64,000 bases of DNA from Pseudoalteromonas piscicida (GCF_002744175.1 NZ_NKHF01000098.1:1-64000), one strand, 5' to 3'; positions 9,106 to 18,965 are shown, counted from the first letter of the stretch. Notes: a model not told the origin generated them from the sequence alone. A program made the numbers and translations.

Positions 9106-9690
9106 ATGTTCAATCCACTAACAGATGTTATTTTTAGAATAATTTGTCAAAGCCAACCTTGGAAAGTACATACGATTGCCGCAGTACTATTAGAGCAAGA
9201 TCAGCTACCTAGGCTAGATGATGATGAGAATAAAAACCTCTTTAAACGCAATTTTCTTATCATGAATGCGCTTTATCAGCTTCAGCAAGAGCTTATCGCT
9301 GACAATCAATATTTACATATTGAAGCCCTTAATATTTACCTTGGTCCGAAAACTGACGGTGATCAGCTCGAACTAAACGACCCCCTCAGAAACTACTATT
9401 TGGATTGGCAGCACTATGAAACTAGCCGAGAAGAAGTCGAAACACTACTAGATAGCTTTTGGCAACGCTTTGCATTCGGCTCAGCCCGTCAACCCGCCCC
9501 CCTAGCTCCTGAAGAATTCAACCGCATAAGGACAAGATGGCAACTCCCTGAAAAATACGACCGCAAGCAACTCAGTCGCAGCTGGAGAAAGTTAGCGCTT
9601 GCTCACCACCCCGATAAATCGGGTGATGAGGAAACATTTAAGCGGCTCATGAATGAGTATGAGATACTCAAATATGGTTTACGCTCGTAA
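9106..9690 (+). CDS. DnaJ-related protein with a C-terminal J domain
   Basis: This 194-residue protein has an N-terminal region of unknown fold (about residues 1-135) and a short J domain at the C-terminus with the HPD motif (ALAHHPDKSG, about residues 164-173). J domains stimulate the ATPase of Hsp70 (DnaK). The arrangement matches the DnaJ-related proteins (DNAJ-related N-terminal domain) of gammaproteobacteria, whose clients are not known. The start has an AAGAGG Shine-Dalgarno sequence. The 3' end overlaps the convergent dbpA gene by 12 bases. Confidence 0.85.
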   Translation: MFNPLTDVIFRIICQSQPWKVHTIAAVLLEQDQLPRLDDDENKNLFKRNFLIMNALYQLQQELIADNQYLHIEALNIYLGPKTDGDQLELNDPLRNYYLDWQHYETSREEVETLLDSFWQRFAFGSARQPAPLAPEEFNRIRTRWQLPEKYDRKQLSRSWRKLALAHHPDKSGDEETFKRLMNEYEILKYGLRS

Positions 9691-11061
9691 CGCTTTGTAG
9701 CGCTTATTTTTGATTTTACTGTTATTGAGTTTACGCAGTGCAGGCTTTACCGCTTCTCGCTTTACAGCAATAAACGCTTGCACATCATAAATATTAATTT
9801 TACCGATCTGTTTAAAACTAATACCATCCTCACCGGTTAAGCAACCTACAATATCCCCTTTACGAAGCTTTTGCTGTTTTCCTCCCTCAATCATCAACGT
9901 GACCATATTGGACTTATAAGCGGGTTTTTCTAACAGCGTGTGACTTGGTAAAGTGCCATGTTTCAGCTCTTGTCCATAAATCTCCGCTAGCTGCTTCACT
10001 TTAAACGCTTCTTTTTCTCCGTAGAGTGATACTGCAACCCCTTTATGATCTCCTCGACCGGTGCGGCCAACTCGATGAATATGGGTTTGTGGTTCTAGCG
10101 CCAAGTGATAATTAATAACCAGCTCAACCTCATCAACATCTAAGCCTCGTGCCGCGACGTCGGTTGCAACCAAGATGTTGGCGCTTTTGTTGGCAAAGGT
10201 GAGTAAGGACCACTCACGCTCTCCTTGATCTAAATCGCCATGTAGCTCTACACAAGCAAGACCAGTTTGACGTAATTCTTCAAAAAGCCGTTTGGTTTCA
10301 GCCTTAGTATTACAAAATACGATACAGCTTTGCGGTTGATGCTGCATCAATAATACCCTTAAAGCATTAAAGCGCATTTTGTTGTTATCTAATTTATAAA
10401 AGGTTTGTTTAATGCGGTGATGGACTTGCTCTTCATTGGCTTCAAGGAACTGCGGCGTGCGCATATATTGGGTTGCCAACTTCATGATTTTATCAGGATA
10501 GGTCGCACTAAACATCAGTGTTTGTCGCGCTTCAGGCACGTACACCACAATACTTGCTAAGGTGTCGGTAAAGCCCATGTCCAGCATTTGGTCGGCTTCA
10601 TCAAACACAAGCGTGTGCGTGTCTGTAAGTATTAATGAGCCATTAAAGACGTGCTCTTCAACTCGTCCTGGTGTACCAACAACAATGTGCGCACCATGCT
10701 GTAATGCTTTCTGTTGAGGCTCAATAGGTACTCCGCCGCATAATGTTTGTACTTTTACGTTGCCAATCAGTGCCGCTACGCTTTTTATTTCTTGTGCCAC
10801 CTGATCGGCAAGCTCCCGCGTTGGACATAGTACGAGTGCTTGCACCTCATTTATTTCAGTTTGTAGTTTATTGAGTATAGCGAGTGCAAAAATCAGCGTT
10901 TTACCGGAACCTGTTTTCCCTTTGATCACCAAATCGTGCCCTTCGAGTACAGGTTGTAAACTCACAGCCTGAACAGCCGTTGGCACCATATAATTAAGGT
11001 CAACCAAACGCTTAGCTAGGAACTGATTGAGAGGAAGTTGAGAAAATGAGGTTATCGACAC
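9679..11061 (-). CDS. dbpA: ATP-dependent RNA helicase DbpA
   Basis: This 460-residue DEAD-box helicase has motif I GKTGSGKT, motif II VFDEADQMLDMGF, motif III SAT, and motif VI HRVGRTGRGD. The last roughly 75 residues (from VTLMIEGGKQQKLRKGDIVG onward) form the DbpA-type RNA-binding domain, which in E. coli recognises hairpin 92 of 23S rRNA. The protein therefore probably acts in assembly of the large ribosomal subunit. The length equals E. coli DbpA. It is not in an evident operon. Confidence 0.93.
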   Translation of the reverse strand: MSITSFSQLPLNQFLAKRLVDLNYMVPTAVQAVSLQPVLEGHDLVIKGKTGSGKTLIFALAILNKLQTEINEVQALVLCPTRELADQVAQEIKSVAALIGNVKVQTLCGGVPIEPQQKALQHGAHIVVGTPGRVEEHVFNGSLILTDTHTLVFDEADQMLDMGFTDTLASIVVYVPEARQTLMFSATYPDKIMKLATQYMRTPQFLEANEEQVHHRIKQTFYKLDNNKMRFNALRVLLMQHQPQSCIVFCNTKAETKRLFEELRQTGLACVELHGDLDQGEREWSLLTFANKSANILVATDVAARGLDVDEVELVINYHLALEPQTHIHRVGRTGRGDHKGVAVSLYGEKEAFKVKQLAEIYGQELKHGTLPSHTLLEKPAYKSNMVTLMIEGGKQQKLRKGDIVGCLTGEDGISFKQIGKINIYDVQAFIAVKREAVKPALRKLNNSKIKNKRYKALRA

Positions 11062-11223
11062 GGTGCTTTCCTATTCGCTATCTTAATCTCGCATTTTATA
11101 CCAATTCGGCAGATTCTCTAATCGCTTATTGTGGTTCAGTCCACTTTCCTTAACGCAATACTCAGACTTATCCCGAGATCTGTGGTTTAATTCTCACGCA
11201 ATTTATTTCTACCAAGGACTATC

Positions 11224-12618
11224 ATGAAGTTTAGATCACTATTAGCATTTGGTTTTTTGAGTATAGGCTTAAGCACGACACTTCAAGCTGAAGAGTTTAG
11301 CCAACAGCAACTCGAGCATGTAAAACAAGTTAGAGAAGCTGCAAGCCAAAGTAACCTGAGTTGGCAGTTACTCGAGTCACTCACTACCGAAGTTGGCCCA
11401 AGATTGCCTGGCACCGAAAACGATAAAAAAGCCGTCGCATGGGCAAAAGCGCAGTTCGAGCAGCTTGGATTTGACAAAGTATGGTTAGAAGAAGCAACTT
11501 TTCCAGAGTGGCGCCGCTATCATGAGTCGGCCAAAATCTTAGTACCGAGCGAACAACCTCTACACCTGACAGCTCTTGGGAATAGTGTTAGCACACCAAA
11601 AGATGGGTTGAGTGGTGAAATCGTCTTATTTGAAACGCTAGATGAACTAATAGCTGCACCTAACAATAGTCTAGCAGGTAAGATTGCATTCATTAACTAT
11701 CGTATGAATCGCGATATCGATGGTAACGGCTACGGACCTGCAGTAAAGGCGCGCAGTAGCGGTGCCGTAGAAGCCGCCAAAAAAGGGGCGATTGCGTATA
11801 TGATGCGCTCAGTCAGTACCAGTCACCACCGTTTTGCCCATACCGGAGGCAGTCACTATCAAACAGGCATTACTAAAATTCCTGCAACGGCTGTTGCTAA
11901 TCCAGATGCTGACCAGTTAGCACGTCTTGTGAGTGCCGGTCATAATGTCAAAGTATCACTTAATATCCAAACCGAAAATCTTGGTGAAGGCACCAGCTAC
12001 AACGTGATTGGTGAGTTCACGGGCACAACATTCCCAGATCAATATGTCCTCATTGGCGGTCACCTTGATTCATGGGATTTAGGCACAGGAGCGCTGGATG
12101 ATGGCGCAGGTGTAGCACTCACCATGGCTGCCGCCAAGCACATCGCTGACGTTAAAAGACCTAAGCGTAGTGTACGTGTGGTGCTCTTTGCTGCTGAGGA
12201 GCTTGGACTTTGGGGAGCTAAAGCCTACTTTAAAAAGCATCAGGCTGAGCTAGACCGTATTGTTGCCGCTTCAGAATCTGACTTTGGTGCTGATGTAGTT
12301 TATGCATTCGAGTCAAACGTCAATGCAGCTTCCTTACCTGTAGTACGAGCAATCGCTAAACAGCTTGCTCCTTTAGGCGTTACTTATATTGGTAAGAATG
12401 GAGCTCATGGTGGTCCAGACCTTATTCCGTTCAAAAATGCCACATCTGCTCCCATCTTCGCTCTACATCAAGATGGTACGGATTATTTTGACTATCATCA
12501 TACTGCCGATGACACCTTAGACAAGGTAGACCCAGCCAAATTAAAGCAAAACACAGCGGCTTATGCTGTCTTTGCCTTAATGGCAGCCGATGCTAAAACA
12601 AAAATATCGGGGAAATAA
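11224..12618 (+). CDS. Secreted M28-family aminopeptidase
   Basis: This 464-residue protein starts with a clear signal peptide (about 22 residues, ending LQA-EE). A PA (protease-associated) insert precedes or interrupts the M28 peptidase domain. The di-zinc site residues are visible: His and Asp in GGHLDSWD and GALDDGAG, the catalytic Glu pair in AEELGLWG, Asp in SESDFGAD, and a final His in YHHTADD. Members are exported or periplasmic zinc peptidases that release amino acids from peptides, related to plasma glutamate carboxypeptidase. The substrate is not predictable. It has its own Shine-Dalgarno (AAGGA) and a downstream hairpin. Confidence 0.9.
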   Translation: MKFRSLLAFGFLSIGLSTTLQAEEFSQQQLEHVKQVREAASQSNLSWQLLESLTTEVGPRLPGTENDKKAVAWAKAQFEQLGFDKVWLEEATFPEWRRYHESAKILVPSEQPLHLTALGNSVSTPKDGLSGEIVLFETLDELIAAPNNSLAGKIAFINYRMNRDIDGNGYGPAVKARSSGAVEAAKKGAIAYMMRSVSTSHHRFAHTGGSHYQTGITKIPATAVANPDADQLARLVSAGHNVKVSLNIQTENLGEGTSYNVIGEFTGTTFPDQYVLIGGHLDSWDLGTGALDDGAGVALTMAAAKHIADVKRPKRSVRVVLFAAEELGLWGAKAYFKKHQAELDRIVAASESDFGADVVYAFESNVNAASLPVVRAIAKQLAPLGVTYIGKNGAHGGPDLIPFKNATSAPIFALHQDGTDYFDYHHTADDTLDKVDPAKLKQNTAAYAVFALMAADAKTKISGK

Positions 12619-12628
12619 CTCCTTACAT

Positions 12629-12658
12629 TTATAGGGGCAACTTAGCTTGTCCCTATAA
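12629..12658 (+). terminator. Hairpin after the M28 peptidase gene
   Basis: A 12-bp stem, TTATAGGGGCAA (12629-12640) with TTGTCCCTATAA (12647-12658), one G-T pair and a 6-base loop. No T-run follows, so termination strength is uncertain. Confidence 0.5.
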
Positions 12659-12692
12659 AGTAAGTTGTCTACCCTCAAAAGACGCTTTCAAA

Positions 12693-13478
12693 ATGAATAA
12701 TAAGAATATGGAAATCAAGAACCACTTTTTCTCCTTCTACGATACTTTGCTAGAACAGCTCAATAAGCACAAGATATTGCTTGGTGTAGCTACATTCATC
12801 CTTGTTGCGTTGTATTTTTATCATCAAAAACAACAAGAAATCGCCAGCTACCAAGGCTATTTGAGTGCACCTAAGGTCGATGATCTGATCATCTTTGATG
12901 CCGGTAGGCAATCTGAGCAAGTGTACGACCCCGCCTTTCAAGTATTGCAAATCACTGAACTGACAGACGACACCATTGAAGTGAAAGAAGGTGCCTATAC
13001 TTACCGCACCATGCGTAACATTACCCGCGATATTCGCGTCAGTATGCTCATGACCGACAAGTACTTTAAATTGCAAAGGTCTACACTAGAAAGAGACCAG
13101 CTATTAGCACTACTGGACAACAATACCATCGTTGCTGTTTATCGGCCTGTTGGTATCCATGTCTTCGGTGGGGTAGTCAGGCCCCGTTTTAAAAAGCCAA
13201 AACCGCTTTATCACGGCCCCGGTATTTCCGCACAAAACCAAGCTGGAGTTCGTGCATATGTTAAAGCAGACTTTCAAGTGGCTAGGCAAGAGTTCGCGGC
13301 TGCCGCTGCGAGTGGTAGCCAGTGGGGACAGTATAACTATGCAACTATGCTGCGTGATGGAGAAGGCGGTGAAAAAGACCTCAAAGCCGCAATTCATTGG
13401 TTACAGCTTGCAGCGAAGCAAGGTAACGATAAAGCAAAAGCGGCATTAACTGAGCTATGTAAAACGCATAACTGCTAA
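12693..13478 (+). CDS. Membrane-anchored protein with a C-terminal Sel1-like repeat
   Basis: This 261-residue protein has one transmembrane segment (about residues 27-43, LLGVATFILVALYFY) after a short cytoplasmic tail. A middle region of no recognised fold follows, then a C-terminal Sel1/TPR-like section (GQYNYATMLRDGEGGEKDLKAAIHWLQLA type pattern, roughly residues 200-255). Sel1 repeats generally mediate protein-protein contacts. The gene stands alone between an exopeptidase gene and a convergent c-di-GMP gene, so context gives no function. An alternative start 15 bases downstream is possible; neither has a strong ribosome-binding site. Confidence 0.7.
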   Translation: MNNKNMEIKNHFFSFYDTLLEQLNKHKILLGVATFILVALYFYHQKQQEIASYQGYLSAPKVDDLIIFDAGRQSEQVYDPAFQVLQITELTDDTIEVKEGAYTYRTMRNITRDIRVSMLMTDKYFKLQRSTLERDQLLALLDNNTIVAVYRPVGIHVFGGVVRPRFKKPKPLYHGPGISAQNQAGVRAYVKADFQVARQEFAAAAASGSQWGQYNYATMLRDGEGGEKDLKAAIHWLQLAAKQGNDKAKAALTELCKTHNC

Positions 13479-13643
13479 TCTAACCTGAAGTCTGAATAAG
13501 AGAATAGCTAACTCATTGTTTTTTTATATTAGATTATTTCCTTATTTAGCCAGAGAGTTTTGGGGATAACCCCGCTCTCGCGTCTTTCTGCCGCCTTGGT
13601 ACCTACACCCTTATAGGTAAGGCGAATTTACGCACCAATAGCT

Positions 13644-13726
13644 GGTCTGTTGGAAATAAATTCAACGCAGTTAGCACTAAAACTGGCCGCTAGAAAGGCA
13701 TTAACTATCCGAAGCTCAGGTTAATT
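13644..13726 (-). repeat. Intergenic repeat, copy 1 (minus orientation)
   Basis: Read on the minus strand it runs AACCTGAGCTTCGGATA ... GCTAACTGCGTTGAATTTA, and matches the copy at 20568-20660 closely over about 70 bases. It shares the CCTGA-CTCGG-ATA core with copies at 33069 and 60839. It fills most of the gap between the Sel1-like gene and the GGDEF-EAL gene. Confidence 0.65.
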
Positions 13727-13734
13727 TACTGCAC

Positions 13735-16356
13735 TTAGCTATGACTTTGCTTGTGGTACTGCAGTGTTAGGATATTAGCTTCAAAGTCTTGCTGTGCCAC
13801 AGGCTTAGAATGAAAGTAGCCTTGTGTCATATCGCACAATAAGCTTTTCAAGAACATACATTGTGCAGGAGTCTCTACTCCCTCTGCGATGACTTTCAAG
13901 TTGAGTTTATGGGCCATCAGAATGATAGCACTTACCAACGCTTTGTCTTCTTCGTCATCAGGTAAATCGCGGATAAACGTTTTGTCTATTTTAAGTTTAG
14001 ATAGTGGGAATCGCTTGAGGTAACTCAACGACGAATAGCCAGTTCCAAAATCATCTATCGCCAATTCGACACCTAGCTCTCTCAAGGCTTTTAACTGTAT
14101 CAGTATCTTATCTGAGTTCTCAACTAATACAGACTCGGTGATTTCCAAGGTTAAATATTTTGCCTCAAGTTGAGTGTCTTTGAGTACTTTTTTCACAAGG
14201 GCAACCATATCTTGGCGCTTAAATTGAACGCTGGAGACATTCACTGTCATAAACAGTGGCCGCCCGTAGCTGTCTTGCCAGGCCTTGGCTTGGGAACACG
14301 CGTGGTATAACACCCATTCGCCGATAGGTAAAATAAGTCCTAGCTCCTCACAAACAGGAATAAATTGCTCTGGCGAAACATGGCCTAGTAATTCACTTTT
14401 CCATCTCAGCAAGACTTCACACCCCACCACCTCTGTGTTTCCTAGCTGTGAGAAAATAGGCTGATATACCAGCGATAGCTCTCGATTAGAAAGCGCTTTA
14501 TGTAGTGCGCTTTCTAAGACACTTCTGGCCTTAGCGTGCTGGTGCATAGCGGAGGTATAAAATTGAAAACAATCACGGCCATGCTCTTTTGCCTTGTACA
14601 TTGCGCTGTCGGCATTACGTAGCAATATTTTGCGGTCAACACCATCGTCTGGGTAAAGCGTGATCCCCATACTCCCCGAGACATAGGCCTCATGCCCTTC
14701 TAAGTGGAATGGGTTGGCCAGCGCCCTTAAGATCTTGCTGGCGATGTGCTCTAGGTCATTGATTGAACTTATATCTTGCAACAATAATGCAAATTCATCA
14801 CCACCAAGGCGAGCCACAGTGTCTGAGCTACGCACGCATTCATTGATACGATTGGCGGCCTCTTTTAACAATAAGTCACCAATATGATGTCCTAAAGTGT
14901 CATTAACCGCTTTAAAACGGTCAAGATCAATAAAGCAAATCGCAAAGCTCTCTTCTAACTGTGCGGCTCGCTTTAACGCTAAATCAAACTTGACGTGGAA
15001 ATGGTGACGGTTGGCAAGCCCAGTTAGGCTATCAAAATTGGCTTGCTGCCACATTAGCTGCTCATTACGTTTTCTTGACGTAATATCACTGAAAAGCGCA
15101 ACAAACATATCGATTTCGCGTGCTTCATTAAAGACCGAAGATATCTGCAACCAACTTGGATACACTTCGCCATTCTTGCGCTTATTCCAAATTTCTCCTT
15201 CCCAGTGCCCCTTGTGTACAAGCGCTTCATATAATTGATTGAAGAATCGGTCATCATGCCGCCCAGAATTTAATAATGCAGGCGTTTTACCAATGACTTC
15301 ATCAACACCATATCCTGTGATCTCTGTGAAGGCACGATTGACCATTTGGATTTGGTTATGCTTGTCTGAGACCAACACCCCTTCGGTCGTAGTAGCAAAC
15401 ACCGTACTTGCTAAGCGCTGCTCACGTTCATTTTCAAGCTCATCGGTAATATCTTGAATAACATAAATAAAGCCAAGCTTGGCACCAGCTTCACTGACAA
15501 CAGGTGCGCACGAAACACGAACGTCACGATATTCAAAGCGGCCTCCAAGCTTACATTCTATCGTGCCCTCATCCAACAGACGTTCGGAGTCCAGTACATC
15601 AAATAGGGTATAGATAGACTGGGATTTTAATTGCTCAAATTCCCCAAAGTCTTTTAGCACAGCATCATTGGCAGCTTCAATGTGATGAGTTTCATCGGTA
15701 AACACGAGGTACGCACTAATACTATCAAAAATAGCACTCAGCTTGGCTCCTTGAGCTTGTGCACGTTGGTTAGAGTGTCTGAGCCTCACCAGCACCGCCA
15801 TCAATACAGCCATAGATACAATCAGCACGCCAATCACTGCCGTTAGCAAGATAACTTGCACCATATTGGCTTGCTTGATCTTTTCGGTTTGCAGCATAAC
15901 CTGTTGCTCTAGGTTTGCTTGATAATGCCAAAGATCTTGCTGTAGCTTACGTTGCTCGCTCAAGTCTTGAATAATAGAAAGTAATTTAGGTCTGCCATTA
16001 CTGTCTTCGAAAGGAGTGGAGTGGACACTTACCGTCTTGGTACTGCCATCAGCAACTTGATGTTGAAAAATAAAGTAATTGCGGCCTTCATTAAGCGCAG
16101 CCTGACGCTCGTTGGCAACCTGCTCCGCTGTAAACAAATTGATATCTTGTATTGCCTTAGCTTCTAACGCAGCTTCGCTATAACCATAAAAGGCCGCAGC
16201 GGCTTTGTTGGCATCTACGATCTCTCCCGTTGCAGGGTCGATGATCAACATCACCGCACTGTGGTTAGAAAAGGTATAATAAGGTAGCTCAGCAGCTTGT
16301 ACTGTTACGCATAACAGTGACATCAGCACACCGAGCAATTTCGACATCAACTTCAA
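13735..16356 (-). CDS. PAS-GGDEF-EAL cyclic-di-GMP turnover protein with an apparently periplasmic PAS domain
   Basis: This 873-residue protein has an N-terminal signal or anchor (residues 1-21), a PAS domain (about 30-130), a transmembrane helix (about 167-190), two further PAS domains (about 205-310 and 315-430), a GGDEF domain with intact ARLGGDEF (around 515) and an EAL domain with the EVLLRW version of the signature. Both catalytic domains look competent, so it could make and/or break c-di-GMP. The annotated start is TTG preceded by AAGGGG at good spacing; an ATG nine bases downstream is the alternative. The first PAS lies before the membrane helix, so it should be exported. No operon partners are visible. 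Confidence 0.9.
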   Translation of the reverse strand: MKLMSKLLGVLMSLLCVTVQAAELPYYTFSNHSAVMLIIDPATGEIVDANKAAAAFYGYSEAALEAKAIQDINLFTAEQVANERQAALNEGRNYFIFQHQVADGSTKTVSVHSTPFEDSNGRPKLLSIIQDLSEQRKLQQDLWHYQANLEQQVMLQTEKIKQANMVQVILLTAVIGVLIVSMAVLMAVLVRLRHSNQRAQAQGAKLSAIFDSISAYLVFTDETHHIEAANDAVLKDFGEFEQLKSQSIYTLFDVLDSERLLDEGTIECKLGGRFEYRDVRVSCAPVVSEAGAKLGFIYVIQDITDELENEREQRLASTVFATTTEGVLVSDKHNQIQMVNRAFTEITGYGVDEVIGKTPALLNSGRHDDRFFNQLYEALVHKGHWEGEIWNKRKNGEVYPSWLQISSVFNEAREIDMFVALFSDITSRKRNEQLMWQQANFDSLTGLANRHHFHVKFDLALKRAAQLEESFAICFIDLDRFKAVNDTLGHHIGDLLLKEAANRINECVRSSDTVARLGGDEFALLLQDISSINDLEHIASKILRALANPFHLEGHEAYVSGSMGITLYPDDGVDRKILLRNADSAMYKAKEHGRDCFQFYTSAMHQHAKARSVLESALHKALSNRELSLVYQPIFSQLGNTEVVGCEVLLRWKSELLGHVSPEQFIPVCEELGLILPIGEWVLYHACSQAKAWQDSYGRPLFMTVNVSSVQFKRQDMVALVKKVLKDTQLEAKYLTLEITESVLVENSDKILIQLKALRELGVELAIDDFGTGYSSLSYLKRFPLSKLKIDKTFIRDLPDDEEDKALVSAIILMAHKLNLKVIAEGVETPAQCMFLKSLLCDMTQGYFHSKPVAQQDFEANILTLQYHKQSHS

Positions 16357-16656
16357 ACTCTGCCCCTTAAGGATATCGTTTTATCTAATCGCAGCGACTA
16401 TAACGTAAAGGGTATGTGAGCTACATCGAAAGTCGATTTTTGCTTGTTTCATATCAAAACAACTCAACACACTCGTCTTTTTATAACAATTTATACACCT
16501 GACCAAGCAAACTGACAAGGCGATACGTTCTGAAATATGACTCTATTCGCAATAATATTAATTCGTTTTACTAAACCATTTGCTCGCCCGTCCCGTACAG
16601 CTAGGAAAAATATGCCTACTTGATATACTAAGACAAACTCAATTCACAGTGCGCCA
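16357..16656. other. AT-rich intergenic region between divergent genes
   Basis: About 300 bases between the divergent GGDEF-EAL and ubiD genes. It presumably holds both promoters. A TATACT hexamer at 16624-16629 could be a -10 element for ubiD, but no good -35 is seen at the right distance. I see no gene or structured RNA. Confidence 0.3.
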
Positions 16657-18129
16657 ATGAAATACCAAGACTTACGAGATTTTATCGCTCAGCTTGAAAA
16701 ACAAGGTGAACTTGTTCGCGTCAAGCAGCCCATTTCCACCAAACTAGAAATGACTGAAATAGCAGACAGAACGCTGCGAGCAGGTGGACCTGCAATCCTA
16801 TTCGAAAACCCCGTTGGTTATGATATTCCCGTGCTCGCCAATCTATTTGGTACACCAAAACGTGTTGCAATGGGTATGGGGCAGAGCGACGTTAGCGAAC
16901 TCAGAGAAGTCGGGAAGCTACTCGCTTTTTTAAAAGAGCCCGAGCCACCGAAGGGGATCAAAGAAGCGATAGGTCAACTCCCCGTATTCAAACAAGTGTT
17001 GAATATGCCAGCCAAAGAAGTGAAGAAGGCCCCCTGTCAGGAAGTCGTGTTGAGCGGCGATGATGTTGATCTGACAAAGTTACCTATCCAACATTGTTGG
17101 CCAGGTGACGCAGCACCCCTTATCACTTGGGGACTCACGGTCACCAAAGGTCCATATAAAAAGCGCCAAAACTTAGGGATTTATCGTCAGCAACTATTGG
17201 GTAAGAACAAAATCATTATGCGCTGGCTGTCACATCGTGGTGGCGCGTTAGATTTTCAGGAATGGTGTAAAGAACACCCAGGGGAGCCATACCCTGTTTC
17301 TGTGGCTCTCGGTGCTGATCCAGCGACTATTTTAGGCGCAGTAACCCCAGTTCCTGACACCTTAAGTGAATATGCATTCGCAGGTTTGCTACGTGGTAGC
17401 AAAACGCAAGTGGTGAAATCGATTTCAAACGAGCTACAGGTGCCCGCCAGTGCTGAGATTATACTTGAAGGCTATATTCAACCCGGCGAGCTTGCCCCTG
17501 AAGGCCCGTATGGCGATCACACTGGCTATTATAATGAAGTCGATGATTTCCCAGTAATGACCGTAACGCATATTACGCACCGTAAAGATCCTATTTATCA
17601 TAGTACCTATACAGGTCGCCCACCTGATGAGCCGGCTATTTTGGGAGTCGCACTGAACGAAGTGTTTGTGCCTATTTTACAAAAACAGTTTCCAGAAATT
17701 GTCGACTTTTACCTTCCACCAGAAGGTTGCTCATACCGCATGGCCGTAGTGACCATGAAAAAACAGTACCCAGGCCATGCCAAGCGCGTCATGATGGGTG
17801 TGTGGTCTTTCCTTCGGCAGTTTATGTACACCAAGTTTGTTATTGTTTGCGATGATGATGTCAATGCCAGAGATTGGAATGACGTGATTTGGGCGATTAC
17901 CACGCGTATGGACCCGGCTAGAGATACTACTTTGATTGAAAACACGCCTATAGACTATCTCGATTTTGCCTCGCCAGTGTCTGGCCTTGGCTCTAAAATG
18001 GGCATGGATGCAACAAATAAGTGGCCAGGTGAAACCGACCGTGAATGGGGTGAACCGATTGTCATGGATCCTGAAGTGAAACAACGCGTTGACGAAATTT
18101 GGGATAGCCTTGGGATCACCATCAAATGA
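16657..18129 (+). CDS. ubiD: 3-octaprenyl-4-hydroxybenzoate carboxy-lyase UbiD
   Basis: This 490-residue protein matches the UbiD decarboxylase family along its whole length, and E. coli UbiD is 497 residues. UbiD uses prenylated FMN and a divalent metal to decarboxylate 4-hydroxy-3-polyprenylbenzoate in ubiquinone synthesis. Characteristic segments include LRAGGPAILFENP near the start, RQNLGIYRQQ and LAPEGPYGDHTGYY. It is followed by fre in the same orientation after a hairpin, the same neighbour pair as in E. coli (ubiD-fre). The prFMN synthase ubiX is not in this window. Confidence 0.95.
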   Translation: MKYQDLRDFIAQLEKQGELVRVKQPISTKLEMTEIADRTLRAGGPAILFENPVGYDIPVLANLFGTPKRVAMGMGQSDVSELREVGKLLAFLKEPEPPKGIKEAIGQLPVFKQVLNMPAKEVKKAPCQEVVLSGDDVDLTKLPIQHCWPGDAAPLITWGLTVTKGPYKKRQNLGIYRQQLLGKNKIIMRWLSHRGGALDFQEWCKEHPGEPYPVSVALGADPATILGAVTPVPDTLSEYAFAGLLRGSKTQVVKSISNELQVPASAEIILEGYIQPGELAPEGPYGDHTGYYNEVDDFPVMTVTHITHRKDPIYHSTYTGRPPDEPAILGVALNEVFVPILQKQFPEIVDFYLPPEGCSYRMAVVTMKKQYPGHAKRVMMGVWSFLRQFMYTKFVIVCDDDVNARDWNDVIWAITTRMDPARDTTLIENTPIDYLDFASPVSGLGSKMGMDATNKWPGETDREWGEPIVMDPEVKQRVDEIWDSLGITIK

Positions 18130-18146
18130 CATATATCATCTAACAT

Positions 18147-18174
18147 TGTGCACTCAGCTATGCTAGAGTGCACA
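18147..18174 (+). terminator. Hairpin between ubiD and fre
   Basis: TGTGCACTC (18147-18155) pairs perfectly with GAGTGCACA (18166-18174) around a 10-base loop, just after ubiD. It is followed only by GACTTT, so it may attenuate rather than fully stop read-through into fre. Confidence 0.5.
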
Positions 18175-18206
18175 GACTTTAGCCACGTGCTTAATAAAGG
18201 TAACAC

Positions 18207-18920
18207 ATGCAAGTATTAGCAGCAGAGGTTGTCTCGATTACACCTCTCACAGAATTTGTTCACAAAGTTATTTTAAAGCCTGAAGAGGCTGTCCAATTCG
18301 AAGCCGGCCACTATCTGCAATTAGTGCTTGGAGAAAAAGATAAGCGTGCTTTCTCAATTGCTAGTAGCCCTTCGAAAACCGAGCAGTTGGAGTTGCATAT
18401 CGGCGCTTCTGGCGCGGACTCTTATGCCATGCAATCTTTAGATCATCTCCGTCATGCGTTTGATACAAAACAAACCGTAGCGCTAGAGGTTGGTCTTGGA
18501 GTATCGCAGCTACGCACTGATCAAAATCGTCCATTGGTATTACTCGCCGGTGGCACTGGTTTTTCTTACGTAAAATCAATGGCGGATCACTTAGCAGAAA
18601 CAGGTTACGACCAGCCAGTACTATTTTACTGGGGCGTAAAGGAAGAGTCGGCACTCTATGCAAAAGCCGAAATGGAAGCATGGGCGGCATCTAACAAGCA
18701 CTTCCAATTTATTCCTGTGGTAGAAAATGCGACTGATACATGGAAAGGCCACCGTGGCTTTGTCCATCACGCAGTAATGAAAGATATCGTTTCTTTAGAA
18801 CCTTACAGCATTTATATGGCTGGTCGTTTTGACATGATTGGTATCGTGCGTGATGACTTTATCAATCATGGCGCTGAGCGCGACTTTATGTATGCGGATG
18901 CCTTCGCATTTATTAAGTAA
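18207..18920 (+). CDS. fre: NAD(P)H-flavin reductase
   Basis: This 237-residue protein belongs to the ferredoxin-NADP reductase superfamily. The flavin-binding RAFSIAS motif lies near residues 49-55 and the nucleotide-binding loop LLAGGTGFSYV near residues 111-121. E. coli Fre (233 residues) reduces free FMN, FAD or riboflavin with NAD(P)H in the cytoplasm and supplies reduced flavin to other enzymes. The position just after ubiD matches E. coli. Confidence 0.93.
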   Translation: MQVLAAEVVSITPLTEFVHKVILKPEEAVQFEAGHYLQLVLGEKDKRAFSIASSPSKTEQLELHIGASGADSYAMQSLDHLRHAFDTKQTVALEVGLGVSQLRTDQNRPLVLLAGGTGFSYVKSMADHLAETGYDQPVLFYWGVKEESALYAKAEMEAWAASNKHFQFIPVVENATDTWKGHRGFVHHAVMKDIVSLEPYSIYMAGRFDMIGIVRDDFINHGAERDFMYADAFAFIK

Positions 18921-18936
18921 CCTGAACTCGGGATAA
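18918..18936 (+). repeat. Intergenic repeat fragment
   Basis: The 19-base sequence starting TAACCTGAACTCGGG is identical to the first part of the repeat at 60839-60857. Only this head portion is present here, directly before a hairpin. It overlaps the fre stop codon. Confidence 0.5.
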
Positions 18937-18938
18937 CT

Positions 18939-18965
18939 ATGTGTGGCTAGCTATTAGTCACACAT
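18939..18965 (+). terminator. Terminator-like hairpin after fre
   Basis: An 11-bp stem, ATGTGTGGCTA (18939-18949) with TAGTCACACAT (18955-18965), one G-T pair and a 5-base loop, followed by TTTAAAAAA. Confidence 0.55.
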
